NCBI GenBank assembly: GCA_003194525.1
Contig: NBIV01000149.1
Span: 1 to 64,000 of the forward strand
Length of the DNA: 64,000 nucleotides
Reading direction: 5' to 3'
Origin: Gracilariopsis chorda
Lineage: Eukaryota > Rhodophyta > Florideophyceae > Gracilariales > Gracilariaceae
Below the pieces are notes generated by a model that worked only from the letters and a program-made list of their open reading frames with translations, ran no database searches and was not told the origin of the DNA. The position numbers and the translations under genes are program-made. This document shows positions 31,441 through 41,548 of the stretch, piece by piece (within the stretch, counting starts at the first letter, position 1; every line of letters begins with the position of its first letter).

Positions 31441-32928
31441 ATGCTTTCTCGAAGCAGATGCTTATGGATATCGCTGATATTTCTGGTTGCCTATGCTGAA
31501 GCCCTTACTCACCTTCACAAAGGGCCTCAACATGATGGCGAAGAGTTCGTTCTTCGCGGCTTCACTCACGGTTCTGCATCATCGTCAACACAGCAATACG
31601 ATGGACACATTGAAACGCAGTCTAATCGCACAGTTAGCTTTTCTGTTGATCTAAAGATGGATGCTGTTTTGTGGGAAGAATTGGAAGATGACAACATCGA
31701 GATGTCAACTTGTATACGTCATGGGAACACTCATGACGTCAGGATTGAGCTCATTGGGGAGAGACTAGATCCAGAGGACTATGTTCCTGGTTCTGCTTTT
31801 GTGATTGACGCGGAACATTGGGAAAAATTGTGCGGTTCTGTTCCTTTTCTTCGTGGCATTGATGGTCAGGATCCAGTTTTATTTTTCAGGATGACTAACG
31901 TGACTGAACTGGATTCCGCTCCAAAGCTTCGCCTGGACATGACAGCTGTGCCCGGATCATTTGTAGCTCCGTCCGTTCAATTCGATGTTCTCGAAAGGCC
32001 GCTAAAGCAGCATACACAGAAGAGGTACATGTTTCACGATAGTCCGCTGTATAGTGCTGCTTCTAGAATGTTGGAAGCTCCCATTGGCTCATTACCTGGC
32101 GATATTTCTCACAGTGGATCAGAAGTGTTCTCAGAGTTTGCCATATTTCCAGGCGCAAATATCTCACTTTCCGGTGTCGTAGAAGGTAATATCAGAAATG
32201 TCAGAATTACCCGCCTATTCCAGTTGGAGGTGAGCTGGGAGCAAAACGTCAAAGCTGACATTTCATCGAGGTTTATTGCATCACGAATGTACTCCGCATC
32301 GAACGAAAGGGAAGTCCACCGAAAGCCTATTCAAGGCGCCACATCTTCGGGGCGAATAGCATTTTTCGGTCGATACAGCGTAACCGCGTCTACCGTCGTG
32401 AATATTGTTCAAGAAGTCCAGGCTGACTCCGGAGTGAATGCGTTCCTCCGTGCATCACATGAAAACATTGAGGCAGTTACCGCAAGCTTCGCTTCAAATG
32501 AAATGGAGGCAGAGAGCTTGGTTCCGCCAGATTTTGGGAGCTACGGTACCTTCGACATAAACTTTGACAACGTGATTAATCAACATATCGGAATTAATGG
32601 CTTCTATGGAGCAAGAACAGGTATTGTTGTCGATGCTCGATTAGCCGGTATTAGCCTTGTTGGGACGTACACGGCTACCCTTGGATTGGACGCGTCAATG
32701 CAAATGAGATACCCGCCATTCTCACCTGTACCACATAGCGGCGGTAGGGTATTAGGCACCTGTCAGGAATGTCATAGACTTCAGGGCAGAGCTTCCGTGA
32801 AGGGAAAAGATTTGCAGTACTATATACATGAAAACGGTGTGCTTCAGAAGCACAAAGTGCTGGATCAAAGCCTGTTTGAGAAGGAGTTTACAACAGTTTG
32901 CGCTTTTGCCCAGGTTTGTCCGGTGTAA
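31441..32928 (+). CDS. Large secreted protein, family unknown
   Basis: 495 residues, intronless. I chose the ATG at 31441 because it starts a textbook signal peptide (MLSRSRCLWISLIFLVAYAEA) and the open frame upstream has no ATG. The mature protein is rich in beta-prone, Val/Phe/Ser-alternating segments (GANISLSGVVEGNIRNVRIT, TVVNIVQEVQADSGVNAFLR, GINGFYGARTGIVVDARLAG) and looks like a repeated beta-sandwich or barrel. Four Cys cluster near the C-terminus, including CQEC, and are probably disulfide bonded. Two sequons (NVT, NRT) could be glycosylated. There is no membrane anchor, so it is probably extracellular or in the wall. No catalytic motif is recognised. Confidence is high that it is a gene and nil on its function. 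Confidence 0.8.
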   Translation: MLSRSRCLWISLIFLVAYAEALTHLHKGPQHDGEEFVLRGFTHGSASSSTQQYDGHIETQSNRTVSFSVDLKMDAVLWEELEDDNIEMSTCIRHGNTHDVRIELIGERLDPEDYVPGSAFVIDAEHWEKLCGSVPFLRGIDGQDPVLFFRMTNVTELDSAPKLRLDMTAVPGSFVAPSVQFDVLERPLKQHTQKRYMFHDSPLYSAASRMLEAPIGSLPGDISHSGSEVFSEFAIFPGANISLSGVVEGNIRNVRITRLFQLEVSWEQNVKADISSRFIASRMYSASNEREVHRKPIQGATSSGRIAFFGRYSVTASTVVNIVQEVQADSGVNAFLRASHENIEAVTASFASNEMEAESLVPPDFGSYGTFDINFDNVINQHIGINGFYGARTGIVVDARLAGISLVGTYTATLGLDASMQMRYPPFSPVPHSGGRVLGTCQECHRLQGRASVKGKDLQYYIHENGVLQKHKVLDQSLFEKEFTTVCAFAQVCPV

Positions 32929-34224
32929 AGCGACAATAAGAATAACCTTACCTCCCCGAAGCAATAGCCCATCCGCTATCTTCTCAGAGGATTGACAATA
33001 ATCCTAAGCTTTAACGTCATCCCAGTGCAACACATCCCCCTGTTTGGCAAAGCACACCAATTAAATATCAAGAGTTCTACTTTTTGGTTCCTAATCGCAC
33101 AGGAAGGATATGAAAAACCTAACATGCTACTCCTTGGTGTGCATTCAATGAGTACGAAGTGTTGTAGATGCGATAAATTATTCGAGAAAAGGCTTGCCAG
33201 AAACTAAACCTCATTCTATCGGTGAAAGAAGTTTCATTGGAAGAAAGAGAGAGACGTATTTGCAAAACAAAGCCAGATATCCCCTTAAATATTGATCCTT
33301 GTCCACGGAATCTAGCTTTCTCGTTCCTAGAATTCCGAACAGGTTACTTTCGGGTGCATCGGGGTCTACCTTTGTCCTAGTTCTTGGAAACCGGCTGATA
33401 TTCTATCGCGCTTCCTTTCTTCCAAGAGGCGAGGAATACATTCGCGCTTTTCCAAGGCAGCCTCTTGCGCTGCAGTTTGGAGCAATCTCATCCAGACTGT
33501 GCAGTTCTCTAAAACATTACAAACCAGCAATTTGGCTCGCAAAAAATCACATTCTTCTGTGTATAATGGTCTTCCCCGGCAGCGAAAGATCATGTCGAAT
33601 CCCTGACCGAGCCAAAGTGAATTCGAAGGAGGTGACGACAAGGACTACACCAACTTGCGCTGTGTGCCTCACCGCGGTTTCTGCACAGAAGCTTCGTTAC
33701 CTTTATTTTGCGGTATTGACGTTTGCGTTGCACCGTTTGCGTTGCAAGTGCCATACGCGCCAAACGCGGCCATCAGTCGGTTCAAATACCTTCTACGCTG
33801 TTGAAGTCTACGAAAGGAGTTCTCATCATATTGCTGCAATCCCGGGAGAGATTTTCTCCTCATCTTGAAGTGCTTCATCTCCTGCGCCATGCACACGAAT
33901 TATCGGCTAGAATCACAGGCCTGTATGAGCAAAAGGGATGAAATGTAACCGCATATGAAGCACGGACAATTGAAACAGCGAAACAAGTTTTGCATTCTGA
34001 AACAGCTCGTGTTTCGCAATGAGACGACTTCCTGCGCCTAAGTGTCAGCTTCTACTTTTAGTCCTAGTTCTCGTCCGCATCATGCTACCACTACATGTCC
34101 AATTCCGCATATAAACCTTATCGATTGTGGGGCACAGATTATTTATGTATTGAGCTTTCCTTTTGGTTCTTGAGAGTTGGAAAAATGAGATTGCCCCCGC
34201 GATTGAAAGAAAAGCGTACATTGG
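32929..34224. other. Intergenic region without a supported gene
   Basis: The plus-strand open stretch 33299-33868 lacks a good start and any motif and overlaps a minus-strand open frame of similar length, so I treat both as chance. AT-rich overall. Confidence 0.4.
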
Positions 34225-34860
34225 TTATATCTTTGTTGTTTGTTTATGTTTGTTTATGTTTTTTTATTATGGGCCCTCTATGCCTAATTGCTACATTGTG
34301 GGTAGAAGTATCGTCTATAGATAATTCTCTTTCCGCAGGAAACCAAGGAGCTTGTTTGGCCACTGCCTAATTATATCTTTGATCGACTTTCCCCTTCTCT
34401 CACGCGGACTGGGAAGATGATCTCTTCTAGTCTGGTCGATCAACTGGCATCGCAAAACGTAATGGTCTACGGTCTTCTTCGTTCTTCTCGAACATTCACA
34501 CCTTACTCTGCGCTTTGTAAGAAATGAAGCAACAGGATGAAAAGTTGAAATATGACCTGTATAAAACTGAGCCAATAACACCTCCGCTTTCCTGGCCTCG
34601 ATGTCTGTCTTCAAAAAGTCAGGTTTCTCTATGAGCAAGCTTGGGCGTTGAGATGCCTTCAGTAACCGTGCTTTGACGTTATGCATATCAATCGGGACGT
34701 CGATTTGTGATCTCGAAGGTAGTTCCAGACCTGTTCTGGCTAGCTTATCAGCGCATTCATTCCTCTTAATCCCAGTATGTGCCGGAACGCACGCAGAGTG
34801 CACTGCGTGCCGTTTTGAAACCTCGCTTAGTAGCAAAGATAGCTTCGTAGTTTATTGTTC
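34225..34860 (-). mobile_element. 3' end of a LINE (non-LTR retrotransposon) with RNase H
   Basis: The minus-strand frame (34315 to about 34850) contains CVPAHTGIKRNECADKLART, the C-terminal block of an RNase H1 domain as found in I-like LINEs, followed by a zinc-knuckle-like CECSRRTKKTVDHYVLRC that usually closes LINE ORF2. The frame ends KLLGFLRKENYL. Past the stop is a short 3' UTR and an A-rich tail with the repeated unit CATAAACAAA (near 34235-34265 on the minus strand). This is a strongly 5'-truncated copy: endonuclease and RT are absent. The 5' limit is uncertain because the frame closes near 34855. Confidence 0.75.
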
Positions 34861-35289
34861 ACTTGCTCGAACGTGCTACAAGTGATCTCTTACTTTGGGT
34901 TAAAATAGCGATGTAGGGCCAAAAACTAGGGTTGGAGCAGCAGGAATGTCCAACTTGAAGAACAGTTTTTAGGAATGTTACGAATCATATATATACACAA
35001 TGTGATGCTTCAACATGGCCAGTTGTTCTAGCATCGTTGGATTGCTACCGATACGATATGGCAATCGATGCCTACCGTGATCCTCTCGCAAAAAGAGATA
35101 TCTGCATACAGCGGCGCCTTCTTGAGCGTTTCGCAGAGTGCAAAACTATGCTGCGCATTGGCGTAGTGACGCAAACAATTTCATTCTCTCATTTATGTAT
35201 ATCCGGCTCACTCCAAGTGTCCGATTTGCATTCTCCCAGAGTAGTGACAGCACATATCCAAGTACAATTCGCGTTGCCGGGCTGTGGCC
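34861..35289. other. Intergenic region downstream of the aminopeptidase gene
   Basis: 3' flank of the minus-strand aminopeptidase gene and 5' side of the LINE remnant. No feature seen. Confidence 0.45.
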
Positions 35290-37681
35290 TCAACGTGTTT
35301 TGCGACTACCGTCAAGGCCTAGGTCTCTCTCTATCATTTTCACAGCAATGGAGTGATACGAGTTCTTATTCGCAGCAAACAGATCTGTTGCATTGCTTCC
35401 TTTCGGGTATATGTCGTTCATGTCAGCGTACAACGGTCGGATGTATTTCATGCGGCCCTGCATGGAAACAAATTCGTTCACGTTGTCCAACACATTTTCG
35501 TAGCATCCAGAAAGAGCAAGACGACACCACATGAATCTCACTTCCGAGTTCTTGATAGCGTTGAAGCCGTGAATATCTTCTAGATATCCAGGACACTTGC
35601 CATTCCATACTATTTGTCCAGGAGATTCGTTGGCGGCAATTTTACCTCGTAGATCTGTCAGGAATCCATGCTTCGTCTTGGCATCCCACGTCTCAAAATC
35701 GTCGATGTCTGTGCCAAGTTGCTTACGACATGCTTCCACCGCGTCATCATATGGAAGGGAATCTACTTCCCTGAAAAGATCAAGCCATTTATCAGTAAAT
35801 TCAGCAGCTTGATGAACAAGAGTTAAATCCAAGTCACCATACTCTACACAATTTCCCTCACCATAGAGCCAAGTATCCCACTCGAACTTCTCGTAAAGGT
35901 TAGGAAATGCCTCTTTAAACAAACGGAGAAAATCATCGGTGTTGATAGACTGATACTCATTCGCCTTAAAGTATTCACGCATCCAATCTGTAAACGAGAA
36001 GAAAAGTCAGCGGTTAGATATCTGCTGTTTTACTTAAACGGCCATCATGGTTTTTGCAATCGTTGTGCACTTACCATGCAAATTTCCGCCTTCCTTTTCC
36101 ACTTTTTGTTCCAGAAGCAAGAGCACGTTGTATCCTTTCTCATATGGAATGATATTGAAGTAATCATCAGGATCTTCATCAACCTGCAGTTGAGAAACCA
36201 ACGTGGAGTATTTGAGATTGTCACCAAATGAAAGGATCAAGTCATCAAGGTCACGGCGACCCGCGATGCCGTCTAAGCCCTCCCTGGCTTTGCTACGCAT
36301 TTCCCTAATAATGCGTCTCTCAAGTTTGACTGTAAATCCCTCATTCAGCCAAAAGTGTCGAGTATCTTGGCACGAAACCAAATTTCCAGACCACGCGTGT
36401 GCGATTTCGTGAACAATCACGTTACTCATGGAACGGTCACCCTATTCATTCATCAAAGAGGAACCAAGTTTTTGTCAGTGGAACAATGTTAAATCATGAT
36501 AACAGCTGCATTGTTAATGTTAAAGAAGTATCACTTACGGCAAGCAAAGTCGGCGTTACAAACGTTAGAAAAGGGTTCTCCATTCTGATTCACGAGATAC
36601 AAATGTGATGAGAAGCATACAAGGACTGGGTAGTAAGAAATATATTTGGAATCAGGGCCTGAATCTGAAACGGATTTGCAACGTACCCTCCGTAGGGAAA
36701 ACTGCTTGGTAAAACGAGCAGGTCATATCTTCCCCACACATAAGGTCCCGCAATTTTCTCTGCTGTCACCAGCATGTCTTCCACTTCTGCGAACTCATGC
36801 GCTGAAGCATTGACGACAGAGGGCTCTGCCCAAACCACACATCGGTTAGAAAGCTCTCTCTGCTCCAACAAACCGCACGCGAAGGCAATTAGATAACTTG
36901 GTACAGGAACGCCACATTCAAATCTGGTACCAGTCTCACCGGGTCTCAAGGGCACGTTCTGGGCTGACATCACCACAGTGAGGTGTTGGTACGGAGGTGC
37001 GACTTTGGCCAGAGCAGAATACGTCGCTTTGACAGCAGACGTGTCCTGGCAAGGAACGATGGAGCGGGCATGAATTGATTGACACTGAGTGAATGCAAAC
37101 GGTTCACCGGAGGACGTTTGCTCGGATTTGAGCCAGTCGAGTGCACCGCCGGCTTGATGGCCTGCGCCATTTCCAGGCGTGGAGTAGCCGATAGTACGAA
37201 AGATATTCTGCTGGTCACCGACTGCAAGGTAGTCTGGGAGACGAATTCGAAGCGCGTTGCCAATAGGAGAGCTTAGGTTGTCAATGCTGTAATCAAGTAT
37301 CTTGTCTTCTATCTTGATGTACTTAATTGTTAGTCCGCAGATGTCGAGGACAAGCTCAGTAGCACTGGGGTTTTTGACAAGGAAAGTGTATCTTGCTTCC
37401 CCATGAAGTAACCTAGGGTTAAAGTCGATTGTAAAGTCGATGTGCATGTTTCGAGTGAAATGAATGCCAGGAAACGAAAAAGAGGAAGGGTCCTGATACT
37501 CTGCTGGAGGCGGATTAACATGCCCCGGGATAGCAGGTGGTATGTACTCTGGATACTTGGTCATTTTGCTGGGCTGGTTTGATGGCTTTTCTCTGTGGAA
37601 GTTGATGATCGAGAGGCTTCGCACGTTTAGACTGCGGGCCCAAAGTCTGCGGTTCAAGTGAACACGGCGTTTTATAAGCAT
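35290..37681 (-). CDS. Leukotriene A4 hydrolase-type M1 aminopeptidase, four exons
   Basis: Exons on the minus strand: 36687-37681, 36539-36584, 36075-36441 and 35290-35987; all three introns are GT-AG and the joined frame is 2106 nt (701 residues). This zinc peptidase family removes N-terminal residues and, in animals, hydrolyses leukotriene A4. Visible motifs: FTQCQSIHARSIVPCQDT, the substrate-anchoring GMEN (332-335, across the exon 1/2 junction), HEIAH (His358, Glu359, His362) with the third zinc ligand in NEGFT (Glu381) 18 residues on, and PYEKG with the transition-state Tyr. Exon 2 is only 46 nt and encodes just the GMEN segment. The first ATG gives about 39 Arg-rich, acid-poor residues before MTKYPEYIPP (37564), which look like an organelle presequence; starting at 37564 would give a 662-residue cytosolic form near the usual family length. 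Confidence 0.93.
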
Positions 37682-38645
37682 TCGAGAGGCAAAAGGGCTG
37701 GTATGCGAGCATGTGAGGATACAATGGTATATTGATGTCTAATCTGTACTCTGTCAGGTAGTGCCAAAGATTGTAAATATGTCAGTTACATCGTGCCATA
37801 CAATACGTATGCCACTGAGCAGATTCCGCGTGACAGTTTTGCGTTACAACCGTCACCTACTGTAGACTCCACGTCAGTTCCTTAGAGCAAGTCTAACAGA
37901 GAGCTATATCCCCAAAAAATCTTAAAGTATCGCGCGCTAGGCGATTTTGGGATCCATACCAGCGTTCTTATTGCCATTTCTCATTGCCATATCCGCCTTG
38001 TGATTTCTTTTTTCATTTCAGTACGAGGAAAATATAGAAATGAAGGTAGAGACCGTGATTTGAAATTTTAATGTATTTTGAGCACTTTATTGACCTATCA
38101 GAGCACACGTTCTGTATCAAACAGATTTCTGGCCGGTAATATTAGCGTAAAACAAATCTTCGCGCCAACGAAAAGCATTTTCTGCTAAAACCTCCATCTG
38201 TCCACAACTTGAAATCTTGTAATTTCAGTGGCGGGAGCGATCGAGCAGAGGCGACGCAATCTAATCGCGTCGTTCAAACATCTTGGCTATCATTCTTTAT
38301 AACTCATACAGGGCGTTTGCTTCAGTGCTTACCCCTCCTCTAGCGCTTATTGTATTGCAAATGGCTCGTACTCGTAGTCAAGCATATGGCACTCAACTGG
38401 TAGACTTGCAACTTATTTGGAATGCTAAATTGAATGTTATTTTGAAAACAAGTGTGTATACCATAGAGCACTGGTAGAATCGCTCTTAGGTTACTATATC
38501 ACATAATCCCAGTACTTTTTCAAGCTCTCTGTAAAACAAGACGTGTACAGAACGAACACATGTACACGTTAACGTACATTCAATTACTTTCTTTCCAAAA
38601 CCTCGCATAAAAGAGGGTTCAAATAAGGGTTCTTTTCCCGATATC
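37682..38645. other. Promoter side of the aminopeptidase gene and left flank of C2
   Basis: AT-rich, no convincing ORF. The start of the minus-strand aminopeptidase transcript should lie in the first few hundred bases. The last bases, CCCGATATC, border C2 and do not match the bases on its other side. Confidence 0.45.
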
Positions 38646-39453
38646 TGTGGTGCAATGCCCCAAAGGGGAAAAACACCGAAAGACGTCCGGGATCTTCCTC
38701 TCACGAGGTGAACCCAGTTGGGTAGGGCCCTCCCAGAGGTGTCACGGCGAAGCCGGTTTGTAAGACCAGGGACACCTGTTGCGACTCGCGCAGAGAGGTG
38801 AAGGCGAAGAATCGGTATCCGCGTGAGCGGGGTGTGATCCTCAGTAGAGGTATGTTTCCACGTAAGTGGGGGTGTGTGAGCGGATGCGCACACGAGGGCC
38901 GCGGATAGCGGGAGGTGCTACCCTAAAAAGGGGAAAAAGGAAGGACGAAGTGGGTCGCGAGAGCGACGAGCAGATACGGCAATGCCGGTGGACAGGACTC
39001 CCTCTACAGGGCGAAACACCAATATGATTGGAACAATTAGTACTCCCAATGATCGGTCTCCTTTAGATGTGCAAGGGGGGTGAACTTCCGTACACTACGG
39101 TGCTTCCCTCCAAGGAGGAGTTGAGAACACGCGGAGGCGGTAAAGCTCAGAGCCAATTCCCCAGGTTGGGGTCCCTTGTTGGGGAAGGTTTACTGATGCG
39201 ACGGCAGTGCGCCGTCGCACTAAGTACTAGCTTCCCAGAAATGGGTGTGAAAATAATAAATAAAATTAACTAAAATACTCCACATTCCGTGGCAACATCC
39301 ACTACTGTGGCCAACCGCCAATTGATCCAAAACCGTGTCCCACGTGTCCATATCCACCATAGTGGGGCGTAGTTCATATACACACTACACAACCGATAAT
39401 ATCGGGAAAACGATCAAGTACCAAGAATCCCTCCCTGAGGGCGTTGCACTTCA
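38646..39453 (-). repeat. C2 LTR (3' LTR in element orientation)
   Basis: TGTGGTGCAATGCCCC ... GCGTTGCACTTCA, 808 bp, with the same hairpin array as C1 but some different stems, e.g. CCGTA-CAC-TACGG where C1 has CCGT-GGTTT-ACGG. Followed on the plus strand by the complement of the polypurine tract (TATCCCCCCCCT). Confidence 0.92.
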
Positions 39454-39509
39454 TATCCCCCCCCTAAGACGGGAAAGCGACCGCGGACGCGGAGGATTCC
39501 CAGACGAAA

Positions 39510-41357
39510 ATGGGTGATAAAAGCGCCTTCGCTGTCTCCGGTTCTCCGGTAAATCCCTCTGCACCAGAGTCAATACCTCCTGCTACTGCAGCTGTCATTT
39601 CCTCGCCTCGCCTTCGCGCTTCCTCGTCACCGAGCGTACTCCGACAAACAACATCAACCACCCTCGAAGAGGGAGAAATGAACAACGACAACAACATCAA
39701 CAACCACAGCCAACCTCCGAGGTCTCTCGGGCGATATACCACCGGTTTCCGGTCAGTTCCCCTGCCTCAGGGCGATCAACCTCCGGTACAACCGGGAAAT
39801 ACGGCTGTTGAAGCCGACCCTCCCTTCGCATTACCACCTTCGGTGGGATCCTCCGGAACCGCTCCGGTGTCCAACTGGCCAACCTACAACACCCTGGTGG
39901 GGCTCAACCCGATGAATCGGAATCACGCGTCACGCCTGCCCCTTGCCCCGTGGTTTCACCCGGTCGCTGTCCTCAATGAGGGATTGGTCACCGCTTATGC
40001 GGATGGCTCAGACACCCTTCCGGGGGATCTGCCCAGGGCAGTCACCACATCGTAGGATTGGCGTCACCGGATTGCGATTCCGCGTCACCACCTCCGAAGA
40101 AATTCGGGCGAGACCGTCGCTGCGGCGCAGGCCGCGTTGACGCGCATGGCGTACCAACGGCAGAGCCGGGCTCCATTCGATGTACATGTCCCACCGGAGT
40201 TTGGCTTCGACGTTAGCCACTTCTGCACTCGCGGGGAGATTGGGTATGGCGAGAACCTGTTCTGCTTCGAGACCCTCGCTTGGAGGAATTTCCCCGCAGC
40301 GCGGCAAGAAGCTCTCTGTTGGGAGCGACCGATTATTCGGGCGGAGTTCCGGTATCTTTCCCGGCAATACCGGTCAAACTTCCTCCAGAACTTCATCCGC
40401 TATGAGCGGCGTTGGCGATACCGATTCGGGTATTTCATCCCGTATCAGAACGTGGAGATAGAGCGGATTGCGCCGCCTCACCGACTAGGTCGGTATGTAG
40501 CACTCCCCGAGTGGTGGCGCTTCCATGAAGCCTGCCGGGGGTGCTACATAGAACTCCCGCCGGTACTTACGTACATCGGTTCGCTGCTCATGCAGGATCC
40601 CCGGTCGGGGTTGTGGTCCATAGTGGTTACGGAGTGGGCGGCCCGCAGTGCGGCTTATATCCTCAACGAGGCGTACGACCAGTATCGTCTCTGGTTCCTT
40701 CAACCGCGTGCGCGGGCAGCGATCCGAAACCTGGATCTTCGCATCCTCCTTGGGGGCCAGGCCAACAATGAAGAGGTCCTCCAATTACTTGGGTACATCG
40801 ACAGCGTTAGCTGGAGTGAGTTCCCGCTGGAGCAAAGCGGTCGTCTGGATGGCGGTAGCGGTAACACCGGTGGTCCGGGACTCGGTAGAAACACCGCCCT
40901 TGCGGGGGATTTTATCTACTTCGAACCCTGGGAGTTGCGGGAAATTTCCTCCGAGGAGGCGCGCGAGCTTCGCGATACGCCCCGGCATGTGCCGGAAGAC
41001 CACCCGGTGGGGTACGTCGATTCCGACGACTACTACCGCGCATACGGCGGGGATGACCCAATGGTCGATAACGAACCGGAAGAACCCGGGGAGATGGACG
41101 TAGAGGAAACCGGCGCTAGCGCGGAAGCTTTCCCAGAGGGGGCATCTCCGGCCGAGCCGGCTGCTGACCCTTCAACGGCAAGTGCCGGACCTTCTATCCC
41201 CAGCGGGGTGACGGCGAATGAAAACGAAATCATCGCACGTTTCCTCCGGGGTGCCGGTATTAGCGCTGCCGAGGTATCGGGGGATGTCACCACCATGGCG
41301 GACGCGTTGGCCTACCGCCTTGCTGGGGGTTACGCCCCGGACGATGGGGGTGAGTGA
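39510..41357 (+). CDS. C2 antisense ORF, unknown protein
   Basis: Same position and orientation as in C1: ATG 57 bp inside the 3' LTR, end about 190 bp from the pol stop, opposite strand. Product about 615 residues, starting MGDKSAFAVSGSPVNPSAPE, with the same central RPIIRAEFRYL and RFGYFIPYQNVEIER blocks and the same acidic tail (DDYYRAYGGDDP, EEPGEMDVEE). The N-terminal Ser-rich part differs in length from C1, while the centre is almost unchanged. One break. Function unknown; see C1. Confidence 0.78.
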
Positions 41358-41548
41358 AACCTCTGGTCCAGTTTCCTGGTTCTTCTTTCCATGGCTATGC
41401 CAGTTAGTGTAGTGTAGTATTGTGGGGAGCTAGCTGCACCCCTGAATAAACTTTCCCGTTTAGAACGGTGCTTCTCGGTTGAGTTCCCCGTCTTCGACGG
41501 ACTTTGCCTTGTTATCCTTTCCTATCGCTCCCCGCTCGCGCGGCAACG

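Noticed and set aside
33299-33868. 190-codon plus-strand open stretch
   Set aside because: Non-ATG start, no domain, overlapped by a minus-strand frame of similar quality.
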